From NCBI RefSeq assembly GCF_030503435.1, contig NZ_JAUKPO010000014.1:104240-168239 (forward strand): a DNA stretch of 64,000 bases. Reading direction: 5' to 3'. The notes below the pieces were generated by a model that saw nothing but the letters and a program-made list of their open reading frames with translations, was not told the origin of the DNA and searched no databases. Shown in pieces: positions 35,650 through 45,165 of the stretch. The number at the start of each line of letters is the position of its first letter. Within the stretch, counting starts at the first letter, position 1. A program made the position numbers and the translations under genes. This DNA is from Rhodocytophaga aerolata. GTDB taxonomy: Bacteria > Bacteroidota > Bacteroidia > Cytophagales > 172606-1.

Positions 35650-38325
35650 ATGAAAATAGGAATATTTTTCGGAGGTCAGTCCCGGGAACGTGAGATCTCC
35701 TTCGCCGGTGGCAGAACCGTATACGACAACCTGAATAAAAGTTTATTTGAAGCCATACCTGTATTTGTAGACAGTTTAGGCAACTTTATATTATTAAACT
35801 GGGAGTATATTTATAAAGGTACTATCCGCGATTTTTATCCGCCTGTAGGTGCACTACCAGCTTCTACTCATCAATTCCAGATATATATTGAGTCGTTAGG
35901 AGAGTTGAGCCATGAGGAATATGAGTCAATCATTAATCAGGTAGGCAAAAAAATCAGTCCGGATGAGTTCAAACACTATTTTGATTTTGCCTTCCTTACC
36001 TTGCATGGACCTTTTGGGGAAGATGGTAATATACAAGGCTTATTAGAATGGTATAATATTCCGTATTCTGGTTCAGGTATTCTTTCTTCGGCTATTGGTA
36101 TAAACAAGCAAGTACAGAAAGACCTTATGCGGAATGCCGGTTTTGCTTCTCCTAAAACAGCTACCTTTACCCGCAAAGAGTGGCTCAGTACAGAATATAA
36201 GGGTGATCTATTGGAGAAGCTTGTTCACAAAATAGGGCTTCCGTTTGTAATTAAAGCCCCTAACCAGGGATCTTCTATAGGCGTGTCTGTCCTTTCTGAA
36301 AAAGATAATGAACGTTTTGTAGCAGCCGTAAACCGGAGTTTATTTATTCAAGAAGTGTATGCCAGTACATGGAATGAGTACTCGGAAACACAAAAAGTGA
36401 AATTTATCACTACATTGGCAGATATCCGGGAAGGTATTGGTCTGCCAATATATGCCAATGACCAGTTAATCTATCACCCGGAAGATCTATTCAATTACCT
36501 GAATACGACCAAGGCTGAGAAAACAGTATTGATGAACGTAAATGGCGAAGAGTCTGTGTTGCTGGAATCGTTTATCCCCGGCAAAGAGTTTTCGTGTATT
36601 GTGGTGCAGGATGAAAATGGCAAACCTATTGCTCTGCCGCCTACCGAGATCATTAAAGGTACCGACCTGTTTGATTACCGTTCCAAATACCTGCCAGGTA
36701 TGAGCCGCAAGGTAACCCCTATCAACATTCCCGATGCACATATTGAAAAAATCAGAACAGAATGCTGCCGTTTGTTTGAGCAATTGCAGTTTAATGTATA
36801 TGCCCGGATAGATGGCTTCGTTAATAGCCTGGGAGAAGTATTTTTGAACGATCCAAATACCACATCTGGTATGCTTCCTTCTTCTTTCTTCTTCCATCAG
36901 GCAGCAGAAATAGGCTTAAATCCATCCCAGTTCTTAACCTATATTATCCGTACATCTATTGCTGAACGGATTAAAACCGGGAAAGCCAATATCCGCTTAC
37001 AAAAAAGTTTAGATGCCTTAGATGCCAACATACTGGCCCTGCAAACTGCTTCTACCGAAAAGATCCGGGCAGCTGTGATTATGGGAGGTTTTTCATCAGA
37101 AAGACATATCTCCGTAGAAAGCGGCCGCAACATCTATGAAAAGCTAAGTTCTTCTGTTAAATACCAACCAATTCCTGTTTTCCTCACTGGTAATGAGCAG
37201 CAACATGAGTTATATGTGATGCCTATCAATATTATGCTGAAAGATAATGCTGATGATATCCGGGAGAAAGTGCATGCACCGAATGAGAAGCATCCGGTAA
37301 TTAAACGCATTGTAGCAGAAGCCAAAGGGATTACCAGCAAATATGTAGGCAATGCCATTGAGTATCCGCAAGCTATCGGGTATGAAGAATTAGCAGAGAT
37401 GGTTGATGTCGTATTTATTGCTTTGCACGGAAGACCAGGAGAAGACGGTGCTGTACAAACCGAACTGGAAAGAGTAGGACTTCCCTACAATGGATCTGGT
37501 GTAGAAAGCTCACGCATTACTATTAACAAATACGAAACCAACCGTTTGCTTCGTCAGCATGGCATTTCAGTAGCTAACCATACCTTAGTTTATAAAAATG
37601 AATGGCAGGCAAATCAAGAAGGGCTGATTAAAAAAATTGAATCGGAATTTAATTATCCGATTATTGCCAAGCCTGCCGATGATGGGTGTAGTTCAGCTGT
37701 AAAGAAGATTAAGAACCGGCAAGAGTTAATTGCTTTTGCACAGATGATGTTCCGCGAAACACCAGAGTTCCTATCTGGTCCGGTACAAGTGCTTTCCCTT
37801 AAGCGGAATGAAGAGTTCCCGCAAAAGAGTTACTTCCTGATCGAAGATTTAATCACTGCCAATGGAGCTAAGCATTTTCTGGAAGTTACCGGTGGTTTGC
37901 TTACCAAACTGGATGACCAAGGAAATCTGGTGTATGAAGTATTTGAGCCTTCCGAAACCTTAGCTGTAGGCGAAGTACTGTCTCTGGAAGAAAAATTCCT
38001 GGCAGGCGAAGGACAGAACATTACTCCGGCCCGGTACGCTAAAGATAAAGAAGCTAGTAAAATTATCTCGGCGCAGGTACGGGAAACCTTAAAGAAAGCT
38101 GCACAAATATTGCAGGTAGAAGGGTATGCCCGTATAGATGCTTTTGTGCGGATTTATGAGAATAACCGGGCAGAGACTATTATTATCGAAGTAAACTCTT
38201 TACCTGGTATGACACCAGCAACTTGTATCTTCCACCAGACTGCATTAAATGGCTATAAGCCGTATCATTTCATAGATGCGATTCTGGATTTTGGTATGAA
38301 GAAAAGAGCTTTAAGTAATGGATAA
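35650..38325 (+). CDS. Tandem double D-alanine-D-alanine ligase-like ATP-grasp protein
   Basis: Two Ddl-like modules in one 891-residue chain: about 1-471 and 472-891. Each has the N-terminal GGxSxER motif (FFGGQSREREIS; IMGGFSSERHIS) and the HGxxGEDG...E motif (LHGPFGEDGNIQ; LHGRPGEDGAVQ). Module 1 keeps the ATP-loop GSSxG (K202, S208-S209) and DYRSKY, but its metal motif reads DPNTTSGM with Asp401. Module 2 has the standard EVNSLPGM (E847) but a changed loop, KPADDGCSSAV, at 674 onward. The protein would make D-Ala-D-Ala or a similar dipeptide; one or both sites may be altered. A PASTA gene follows. A start at the TTG one codon upstream is less likely than the ATG. Confidence 0.85.
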   Translation: MKIGIFFGGQSREREISFAGGRTVYDNLNKSLFEAIPVFVDSLGNFILLNWEYIYKGTIRDFYPPVGALPASTHQFQIYIESLGELSHEEYESIINQVGKKISPDEFKHYFDFAFLTLHGPFGEDGNIQGLLEWYNIPYSGSGILSSAIGINKQVQKDLMRNAGFASPKTATFTRKEWLSTEYKGDLLEKLVHKIGLPFVIKAPNQGSSIGVSVLSEKDNERFVAAVNRSLFIQEVYASTWNEYSETQKVKFITTLADIREGIGLPIYANDQLIYHPEDLFNYLNTTKAEKTVLMNVNGEESVLLESFIPGKEFSCIVVQDENGKPIALPPTEIIKGTDLFDYRSKYLPGMSRKVTPINIPDAHIEKIRTECCRLFEQLQFNVYARIDGFVNSLGEVFLNDPNTTSGMLPSSFFFHQAAEIGLNPSQFLTYIIRTSIAERIKTGKANIRLQKSLDALDANILALQTASTEKIRAAVIMGGFSSERHISVESGRNIYEKLSSSVKYQPIPVFLTGNEQQHELYVMPINIMLKDNADDIREKVHAPNEKHPVIKRIVAEAKGITSKYVGNAIEYPQAIGYEELAEMVDVVFIALHGRPGEDGAVQTELERVGLPYNGSGVESSRITINKYETNRLLRQHGISVANHTLVYKNEWQANQEGLIKKIESEFNYPIIAKPADDGCSSAVKKIKNRQELIAFAQMMFRETPEFLSGPVQVLSLKRNEEFPQKSYFLIEDLITANGAKHFLEVTGGLLTKLDDQGNLVYEVFEPSETLAVGEVLSLEEKFLAGEGQNITPARYAKDKEASKIISAQVRETLKKAAQILQVEGYARIDAFVRIYENNRAETIIIEVNSLPGMTPATCIFHQTALNGYKPYHFIDAILDFGMKKRALSNG

Positions 38326-38329
38326 CGCG

Positions 38330-38367
38330 TAATGACCAGTGATTAATTAATCATTGTGTGGTCGTTA
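38330..38367. repeat. Palindromic intergenic element after the Ddl-like gene
   Basis: TAATGACCA (38330-38338) pairs with TGGTCGTTA (38359-38367), 8 of 9 bases, around a perfect palindrome TGATTAATTAATCA at 38340-38353. The tract beyond it also repeats CTAATCATT twice. Similar words occur in the P3 arm of the metH riboswitch leader. Confidence 0.5.
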
Positions 38368-38434
38368 TATTAATTGTTTGTCAGCAATCGTTATTTTTAC
38401 TAATCATTAATTACTAATCATTCGTCAATCTAAA

Positions 38435-39214
38435 ATGATTTATATTAAAACAAATTCTTTTAAAGATGTACTGATACATGTGGGTATTATGCTTAGCATA
38501 CTAGCCATTATTGTATTAGGATTCTTTTTCGTGTACCTGCCTAATACTACCAATCATCTGGAATCTATTACCGTACCTGATCTTACCGGGATGAAGGTGG
38601 CAGATGTAGAAGCTTTTCTGGAAGATCATGATCTGCGGTATGAAATTAACGATTCTACCTTTTTGCTGAATAAGCCGCCATCTATTGTGCTTACGCAATA
38701 TCCCAAGTCAGGGGAGAAGGTGAAAGAGAACCGCAAAATCTATATCACTGTTACCACCAATAATCCGCCGAATGTGGAAATGCCCAAAGTGGTGGATATT
38801 TCGCTGAAAAGTGCCGAGATGTTGTTGCAGAGTTATGAGTTACAAGTAGGAAAAATTAAATATGTCCCACATCTTGCTCAAAACTTAGTATTAAAACAAG
38901 AATTTAAAGGCAAAGAAATAAAAGTTGGTGACCGTATTCCAAAAGGCTCTACCATTGACTTAACCGTTGCTGATGGCCGGGGTAACACAGATTTCCAGAT
39001 TCCGGATGTGGTAGGTAAAACCTATGAAGAAGCAAAATTAATTATTGAAGGATCAAACCTGGTAATTGGTAGCATATTGCCTCCTGGTACCGAACCTGCG
39101 CCAGATAGTAAAGTAGTAAGGCAGAATCCGGCAGCGGTGCAAGGCAATACCATCCGTGAAGGCGAAGTAATGGATATATGGCTGGAGACTTCCGGTACTC
39201 CGCCCGCTAATTAG
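38435..39214 (+). CDS. PASTA-domain membrane protein
   Basis: 259 residues. An N-terminal membrane helix (about 13-31, VGIMLSILAIIVLGFFFVYLP) is followed by three PASTA repeats, each with the pattern P(D/K)-L/V...A...L-...G...: ITVPDLTGMKVADVEAFLEDHDL, EMPKVVDISLKSAEMLLQSYEL and QIPDVVGKTYEEAKLIIEGSNL. PASTA domains bind the peptidoglycan stem or its precursors. With the preceding Ddl-like gene this suggests a cell-wall link. No kinase domain is present. Confidence 0.93.
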   Translation: MIYIKTNSFKDVLIHVGIMLSILAIIVLGFFFVYLPNTTNHLESITVPDLTGMKVADVEAFLEDHDLRYEINDSTFLLNKPPSIVLTQYPKSGEKVKENRKIYITVTTNNPPNVEMPKVVDISLKSAEMLLQSYELQVGKIKYVPHLAQNLVLKQEFKGKEIKVGDRIPKGSTIDLTVADGRGNTDFQIPDVVGKTYEEAKLIIEGSNLVIGSILPPGTEPAPDSKVVRQNPAAVQGNTIREGEVMDIWLETSGTPPAN

Positions 39215-39326
39215 GTTGATCTGCAAATGAAAAGATGTAGCGGATAAGGAAATAGTGTTTTTTTCGTTATCTCTCCGTAATTCCTCCTCATGACTACGTA
39301 CCAGTACCCTAACGTATATGTACCAG

Positions 39327-39354
39327 ATAGCGCAAGACAGAAAGCTTGCGCTAT
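39327..39354. terminator. Hairpin between PASTA and T9SS cargo genes
   Basis: A perfect 10-bp stem (ATAGCGCAAG with CTTGCGCTAT, 8-base loop), followed by TTCTG only. A weak terminator is possible. Its position supports a downstream start for the T9SS cargo. Confidence 0.5.
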
Positions 39355-39364
39355 TTCTGTTCCT

Positions 39365-41221
39365 ATGAAGGTAATTCTTAGCAAAAGTATACTTTTTATT
39401 TGTTGCTGGGTAAGTATATGCTTCCCTGCCTTTGCGCAGTTGGAAGTATTTCCCCTTCAACATCCGGTTACCCAAAAAGCAAGTGCTTCCCTTCGAAATG
39501 CCAGAGTACAAGCAGATACCATCGGCTTGCCCTTTTTTGATGATTTTTCTACCTATGCTGCGAATGGAAGTTTTCCGGATATAAATCTATGGCATAGTAA
39601 AGGTGGTGCGGTAGTAAATACTAACTATGCAGTAAACCCACCCAGCAAAGGAGTAGCTACGCTAGATGGACTAAACTTTCTGGGCAGACCTTATAATTTT
39701 GATCAACGGCTTGCCCAGATTTCCGCTGATACTCTTACTTCAAAGTCCATCAACTTGGCCGGGCTGGAGAATGCAGGCGTATTTTTAAGCTTTTTCTGGC
39801 AAGCCACCGGATTGGGAGAAGTTCCGGATGCCACAGATTCACTGGTACTGGAGTTTAAAGACGTAAATAGTGTATGGCAGGTAGTACGCAGTTTTAAAGG
39901 AATAACTACAGTCAGTTTTCAACAAGAGATAGTTGGGGTAGCATCTCCTGGGTATTTTCATAGTGGGTTCCAGTTCCGTTTCAGGGCTTTTGGCCGCCCA
40001 TCGGGGGCTTACGATACCTGGCATATAGATTATGTGTACCTAAACCGGGGCAGAAATGCCAATGATATCTATGTGCGGGATGTGGCCCTTACCAATCCAT
40101 TAAGTTCACTACTGAACACGTATACAGCCATGCCCCTAGTACAGTACCGGGCTAATCCTGCAGGTCTATTAGTGCCAGAAATGCGTACATCTATTTATAA
40201 CTTGCAGTTCAGAGGTATATTTGCTCCTTATACCTTTTCTGTCCGAAACTTGCTAGGCAATGAGGCGCCCTATATATTTTCCAGACCAGTGGCCGATATT
40301 CCGGTAGAGTCCCGTCAAACGCAGGAAATTGCAGCTCCTATACCTGCTGACCTTATCAGCCGTTTTTCAGGAGATTCCTTAAGGCTCCAATATACTTTCC
40401 AGATCAATGCTGGAGACGATGCCACGGCCATTCCCCCAATTGACTTACGGCGGAATGATACCATCTCGGGAATTACTGTGTTAAAAGATTATTATGCCTA
40501 TGATGATGGCACGGCAGAATATGGCGTAGGCGTAAGGCAAAGGCAAGGACGGGTAGCCAGTAAGTTTTATGTAAATACGCCTGATACTATTTCGGCGGTG
40601 CGCATCTATTTTACCCAACTGGAGACTAATCAGCGGGGACAAACATTTGTACTCCGGGTATGGAGCCAGCTGGATAACTTACAAAGTTCTGTATTATATG
40701 AAAAAAGTGAACCTGTACGATTTGCTGATACATTGAATAAATTTATAGAATACAAGTTGTTGCCGGCAATTATCGTATCGGACACTTTTTATGTAGGGTG
40801 GCAGCAGAATACAAATGATATATTGGCTGTGGGCCTGGATAAAAACACCGATTCAGGTAGCCAGTTGTTCTATAATACAGCCGATGAATGGATACAGAAT
40901 ACCACAGTGCAAGGTAGTGCCATGATTCGTCCGGTATTTGGGCAGGTGACTACAGTAGGTATTGATGAGCAAGAAGAGGAGCAACTAGCCAAAGCTTTTG
41001 TGCTCTATCCTAACCCTGCCAGTGACAGAATATCCTGGGAGTTTCCTGGAGTTTCGCAAATACAGGTTTTTGATATACTGGGAAGACAAGTAACAAGACG
41101 GGTGTATACACCCGATGCTCAACTTACGTTAGACGTTTCAGACCTGGTTAATGGAATGTATGTATTACATATCAGGCTGAACAACCGTACCATCATCCGG
41201 AAAATTATGGTGCAGAAGTAA
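39365..41221 (+). CDS. Secreted protein with T9SS type A sorting domain
   Basis: 618 residues from the ATG at 39365 (MKVILSKSILFICCWVSICFPAFAQ), which gives a clean signal peptide; the longer frame from 39290 would bury it. The body is beta-rich with jelly-roll-like segments (FFDDFSTYAANGSFPDINLW..., WQVVRSFKGITTVSF) and a YVGWQQNT region. The final ~75 residues are a T9SS C-terminal sorting domain: YPNPASDRISWEF, VFDILGRQV, LDVSDLVNGMYVLHI, IIRKIMVQK. The protein is exported through the type IX system to the surface or medium. Function unknown. Confidence 0.92.
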   Translation: MKVILSKSILFICCWVSICFPAFAQLEVFPLQHPVTQKASASLRNARVQADTIGLPFFDDFSTYAANGSFPDINLWHSKGGAVVNTNYAVNPPSKGVATLDGLNFLGRPYNFDQRLAQISADTLTSKSINLAGLENAGVFLSFFWQATGLGEVPDATDSLVLEFKDVNSVWQVVRSFKGITTVSFQQEIVGVASPGYFHSGFQFRFRAFGRPSGAYDTWHIDYVYLNRGRNANDIYVRDVALTNPLSSLLNTYTAMPLVQYRANPAGLLVPEMRTSIYNLQFRGIFAPYTFSVRNLLGNEAPYIFSRPVADIPVESRQTQEIAAPIPADLISRFSGDSLRLQYTFQINAGDDATAIPPIDLRRNDTISGITVLKDYYAYDDGTAEYGVGVRQRQGRVASKFYVNTPDTISAVRIYFTQLETNQRGQTFVLRVWSQLDNLQSSVLYEKSEPVRFADTLNKFIEYKLLPAIIVSDTFYVGWQQNTNDILAVGLDKNTDSGSQLFYNTADEWIQNTTVQGSAMIRPVFGQVTTVGIDEQEEEQLAKAFVLYPNPASDRISWEFPGVSQIQVFDILGRQVTRRVYTPDAQLTLDVSDLVNGMYVLHIRLNNRTIIRKIMVQK

Positions 41222-43312
41222 TTATTTGTAGATGGAAGAATCTGAATCTTCTTCTTTAGTACTATCTACAGTTATGGGCATTGCTGTATTTAGATTGGTG
41301 GAAACACTTTGTTGCGGATAAACAATAACAAAACTGATATCATCAAAATCCCTGGCCAGTTTCTTAGGAATTCTATCCAGTACAGTCGTATAGGAAACTG
41401 TTTCCTGCCGGGCACTCACTACCATAAACAGATCACTCGTTGTAATTTCTTTTCCCAGATCAGAGAAGTGTTCCCAATCATCAAATGTTTTAAAACTAGC
41501 TTCAATCGTTGGTTTAGAGGCATTTAAAACGGATTGCAAAGCTCCGGCTGTTTTAACGGTCGAATAGAATTGTACTTTGGTGCCAATCTGCCGGGCGATA
41601 ACTCTGATATTATTTACCCAGCCAAAAAATCCTTTTTCTTTTTCAGCATTAGGGGCTACGGCAACTATCAACCGTTCCATAGTGTTGAGCGGATGCAGTA
41701 TTTTACATACCATAATCATCTGGTGACTTTCCTCCAGTAGATTATCCAATATACTGCCAAACATTCGCTCTCGGGCCGTTACTTTGCCATTCCAGCCGAT
41801 CACTACTTCTGTAATCATGAGCTCACGCATGGCACGTAAAATTCCACTGGCAATGTTAATATCTATCCGGGACACTAATTGTACGGCATTTTCTGTAGCT
41901 GAGGCATGTAAAATAGCTTTTTGCAGCATTTTGTTGCTTGCCATCAGCTGTGCATCAGTGTCTTCGGCATCTTTTACTACGGCCAGAGGATAAATTGGCT
42001 CATGCGAATGAGGTTCTTTAATCAGAATGGCAAAATCTATCAAATGCTCAATGGTTGCCGGGTTGGAAATAGGCACTAGAATCCGGTTAGGCGAACTGCT
42101 CAGGTCGGGCATTTGCTGGCTTTCAATAATAGCTAACTTTCTGCCGGCTTTTTCCACCACCAGTGAACTGACCACACATGTTACCAGGATCATAAGTATT
42201 GTTCCATTCAATACATTTTCATTCAAAATACCTAAATCATAGCCTATCAATACGGCAGTAAGGGTTGCTGCGGCTCTGGCATTGCTTAACCCAAAAATTA
42301 CATTCCGTTCGGCTACAGAGTAGTTAAATAACTTTTGGGTAAAAAATGCTGCCAGCCATTTGCCTGCATTGGCAATAATGATCATCGTAATGGCTACTAT
42401 CCAGGCTTCTAGTCCATTTACCAATACTCTCAGATCAACCAGCATCCCCACTGAAATAAGGAAAAACGGTATAAAAAGTGCATTTCCTACAAATTCTATC
42501 CGGTTCATCAGGGGAGAGCTGTGAGGAATAAGTCTGTTGAGAACCAGTCCTGCTAAAAAAGCCCCAATGATGGGCTCAAGTCCGGCTACTTCAGCTAAAA
42601 ACGCTGTAGCAAACACGGCAGCTAATACGAAAATATATTGAGATACTCCTTCACTTTGCACATTCCGGAAAAACCACTTTCCCAGCCGCGGCAATCCCCA
42701 TACTATTACAAACACATAAATAGCCATAGAAACAACTAACCTGATCCAGAAAGCAGAATTGAGCTGTCCACGGGCAGAGTCTGCAATAACTGCCAGGACA
42801 AGCAAAGAGAGCAGGTCAGCTACAATAGTGCCGCCCACTGTAATGGTAGCCGAACGGCTTTTAGTAATACCCAGTTTGCTGGCTATGGGATATGCTAGCA
42901 AGGTGTGCGAACCCAGCATGCTTCCAAATAAAATTGAAGCGGGTATGCTGAACTTCAGAAAATAATATCCGGCAACAAACCCAAAAATCTGAGAAACCAG
43001 GAAAGATAACACCCCAAAAATGATGCTTTTATTCCGGTTCTTTTTAAAGTCATTCATGTCTATCTCCAGACCGGCAATAAACATAATGTATAGTAAGCCA
43101 ACCGTGCCAAATAAAACAATGCTGATATCTCTATTTAATAAGTGAAACCCGTTGGGGCCAATAAGTATCCCTGATAATATAAGGCCTATAATCCCCGGTA
43201 GGCGTAATTTACTGGCCAGTAACGGGGCAAAGAGAATGATAAGCAGTACAAGTGTAAATACAAGAACAGGTTCCTTAAAAGGCAATTCAAACGAAATATT
43301 CAATAACTGCAT
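41222..43312 (-). CDS. CPA2-family cation:proton antiporter with C-terminal USP-like domain
   Basis: 696 residues. About 11-12 membrane helices occupy residues 15-390, typical of KefB/NapA-type exchangers (LPGIIGLILSGILIGPNGF, LAEVAGLEPIIGAFLAGLVLNRLIPHS). The Asp pair expected of the CPA2 core is not fully resolved by eye. Residues about 410-680 form a soluble domain with two USP-like parts (RILVPISNPATIEHLIDFA, RLIVAVAPNAEKEKG). Probably a Na+ or K+/H+ exchanger controlled by the USP-like part. Its stop is immediately adjacent to the stop of the convergent T9SS gene. Confidence 0.9.
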   Translation of the reverse strand: MQLLNISFELPFKEPVLVFTLVLLIILFAPLLASKLRLPGIIGLILSGILIGPNGFHLLNRDISIVLFGTVGLLYIMFIAGLEIDMNDFKKNRNKSIIFGVLSFLVSQIFGFVAGYYFLKFSIPASILFGSMLGSHTLLAYPIASKLGITKSRSATITVGGTIVADLLSLLVLAVIADSARGQLNSAFWIRLVVSMAIYVFVIVWGLPRLGKWFFRNVQSEGVSQYIFVLAAVFATAFLAEVAGLEPIIGAFLAGLVLNRLIPHSSPLMNRIEFVGNALFIPFFLISVGMLVDLRVLVNGLEAWIVAITMIIIANAGKWLAAFFTQKLFNYSVAERNVIFGLSNARAAATLTAVLIGYDLGILNENVLNGTILMILVTCVVSSLVVEKAGRKLAIIESQQMPDLSSSPNRILVPISNPATIEHLIDFAILIKEPHSHEPIYPLAVVKDAEDTDAQLMASNKMLQKAILHASATENAVQLVSRIDINIASGILRAMRELMITEVVIGWNGKVTARERMFGSILDNLLEESHQMIMVCKILHPLNTMERLIVAVAPNAEKEKGFFGWVNNIRVIARQIGTKVQFYSTVKTAGALQSVLNASKPTIEASFKTFDDWEHFSDLGKEITTSDLFMVVSARQETVSYTTVLDRIPKKLARDFDDISFVIVYPQQSVSTNLNTAMPITVDSTKEEDSDSSIYK

Positions 43313-43548
43313 AGAGTAAGTTAGGTTATAAATGCTGATTACCGGAAGAAATAAATCCTTTACCTAGTGTAAATCATTTGAACAGGTGGCCGACGCCGGA
43401 AATTAATAGCTGTTATAGGTAGCTTTTTTATGCCCACGAATATATCAGCTAAAAAAGTATAACAAAAGCACTCTGTTGTATGTATATACATATAATAGAT
43501 TCTCAAATTTGGGAAAAGATATAACAAACACTTAAATGTATACCTATT

Positions 43549-44157
43549 ATGGCAGTTAAAGTTGCAATTATTTATTACAGTGCTACCGGTACCACTTACG
43601 AACTAGCCAAAGCTGTAGAAGAAGGAGCTAAAAACGCAGGCGCCGAAGTCCGTTTCAGAAAAGTAAAAGAATTAGCTCCGGAAGAAGCTATTAATTCCAA
43701 CAAAGGGTGGGCAGCACACCGGAAAGAAACACAAAATATTAACGAGGCTACCCTGGAAGATCTGGAATGGGCAGATGCTATAATTATAGGATCACCTACC
43801 CGTTACGGATTACCTGCTGCCCAGGTAAAGCAGTTTATGGACATGACTGGTCCCTTATGGGGGCAAGGTAAATTAATAAATAAAATAGCTTCGTCGTTTG
43901 CTACAACGGCCACTCAGCATGGTGGGCAGGAAACCACTATTACTGCCATGAACAACGTATTTTACCATTGGGGGTCTATTATTGTTGCGCCCAGTTATGC
44001 TGATCCTATTATGTTTCAATCGGGAAATCCGTATGGGGCTTCGTTTACCAGCAATAATGGCGAACTTAACCCAGATGAAACTGCGAAGGCCGCTGCCCGT
44101 TTTCAGGGCAAACGTGTAACAGAAGTGACCGCTCAATTTGTGGCTGGGAAGAAGTAA
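43549..44157 (+). CDS. wrbA: NAD(P)H:quinone oxidoreductase, WrbA type
   Basis: 202 residues. FMN is bound by the flavodoxin-like N-terminus (AIIYYSATGTTYELAKAVEEGA) and by SPTRYGLPAAQVKQFMDMTGPLW, with FATTATQHGGQETTI further on. It catalyses two-electron reduction of quinones, protecting against oxidative stress. The start MAVKVAIIYYSATG is canonical. A strong terminator follows. Confidence 0.95.
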   Translation: MAVKVAIIYYSATGTTYELAKAVEEGAKNAGAEVRFRKVKELAPEEAINSNKGWAAHRKETQNINEATLEDLEWADAIIIGSPTRYGLPAAQVKQFMDMTGPLWGQGKLINKIASSFATTATQHGGQETTITAMNNVFYHWGSIIVAPSYADPIMFQSGNPYGASFTSNNGELNPDETAKAAARFQGKRVTEVTAQFVAGKK

Positions 44158-44594
44158 CACAACACCAGTTTTTTCAAAAAGCAGGCAGCAATCTAAAAAG
44201 GTTGCTGCCTGCTTTTTTGCTCTACAATACGTTGGTAATGGTTGTATTTATCTCTTGTGTAATATAGTATTACATATTCCAACAGTATCTTAGATAAGAA
44301 GAAAACTATAACCGGTAGCTATTCTAATAAAATTTGCTTATACCTCTTTCTAGTGGCTGAAATTTTGAAATATTTTTTCTGCAGGTAACATAACTCTAGC
44401 ACTCCATTCAGCTTTAAGCCCGGTGCAGCTATGGAGAAATAGATCATTTCTCTCCTGAAATAGGGGATTTATAACATACTTGTTTTATTCGCTACATACA
44501 CTTTGTTCCGGGTAGTTTTCTGTGGAAAACATAGTGTACTGGCTACAGTATTAAGCCTATCAAACAGTTTATTAATCAATAAAAGTATACTGAT
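44158..44594. other. Intergenic stretch between wrbA and the STAS-like gene
   Basis: 437 bases, holding the wrbA terminator. No other gene or structure recognised. Confidence 0.5.
44176..44217 (+). terminator. Rho-independent terminator after wrbA
   Basis: A perfect 16-bp stem (44176-44191 with 44202-44217) starting with AAAAAGCAGGC and ending in a T-run. Confidence 0.92.
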
Positions 44595-45035
44595 ATGCTA
44601 AACGAAGTTACGTTAACAACACTCCAGTCCAAAGAGTATCTGACCACTAAATACGCCTCCATTTCCTTCATCCCAGCTTCAAGAATTGCTATTTGTACAG
44701 TTAATACCTCTTATATTCCTATTACCGATTTTAAAGAAACATTCTCTAAAATTGGTGAGCTGATAAAAAAAGAAAAGATTACTAAGTTTATTTTCGATAA
44801 ACGGAAAATGACTATTTTTCATCAGCCTTCTATGGAGTGGTATCATCTGATCTGGAAAGAAGAAATGTATAAGGTTGGCCTTGCATCGCACAGAAAGCTA
44901 TTGCCTAATGATAAATTGTTTGAGCAGAGTGTGATTACCGGTAGAAAAAAAATTGCCAGAGATAATCCGGATTTTATATTTGAGAAATTCGATATACGCT
45001 ACTGTACTTCTATAGAAGAGGCAATCAGCAAATAA
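44595..45035 (+). CDS. STAS/SpoIIAA-like small protein
   Basis: 146 residues, soluble. A strand-helix pattern resembles the small STAS-like proteins of Cytophagales: ISFIPASRIAICTVNTSYI, then FKETFSKIGELIKKEKITKFIFDKRKM, then a helix near EWYHLIWKEEMYKVGL. No phosphorylatable-Ser motif is evident. Such proteins often sit near signalling genes, but none are next to this one. Assignment is by shape only. Confidence 0.55.
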   Translation: MLNEVTLTTLQSKEYLTTKYASISFIPASRIAICTVNTSYIPITDFKETFSKIGELIKKEKITKFIFDKRKMTIFHQPSMEWYHLIWKEEMYKVGLASHRKLLPNDKLFEQSVITGRKKIARDNPDFIFEKFDIRYCTSIEEAISK

Positions 45036-45050
45036 GTTAGCTGACTCATT

Positions 45051-45093
45051 AAACTAAAAAGGCTTTCAACTCAGTTGAAAGCCTTTTTAGTTT
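45051..45093 (+). terminator. Rho-independent terminator
   Basis: A perfect 20-bp stem (45051-45070 with 45074-45093) with a 3-base loop, flanked by A/T runs. Confidence 0.88.
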
Positions 45094-45165
45094 AAACAGA
45101 ATCATCCTTTTCGGAGTATACAGTGTAGCAGAGAGAAACTTGACTCTTACTACTAACTTAGATGT

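Noticed and set aside
39290..39364. An upstream start for the T9SS cargo protein
   Set aside because: The added residues would place a hydrophilic stretch before the signal peptide and would translate through the hairpin at 39327-39354; the ATG at 39365 gives a normal secretion signal.
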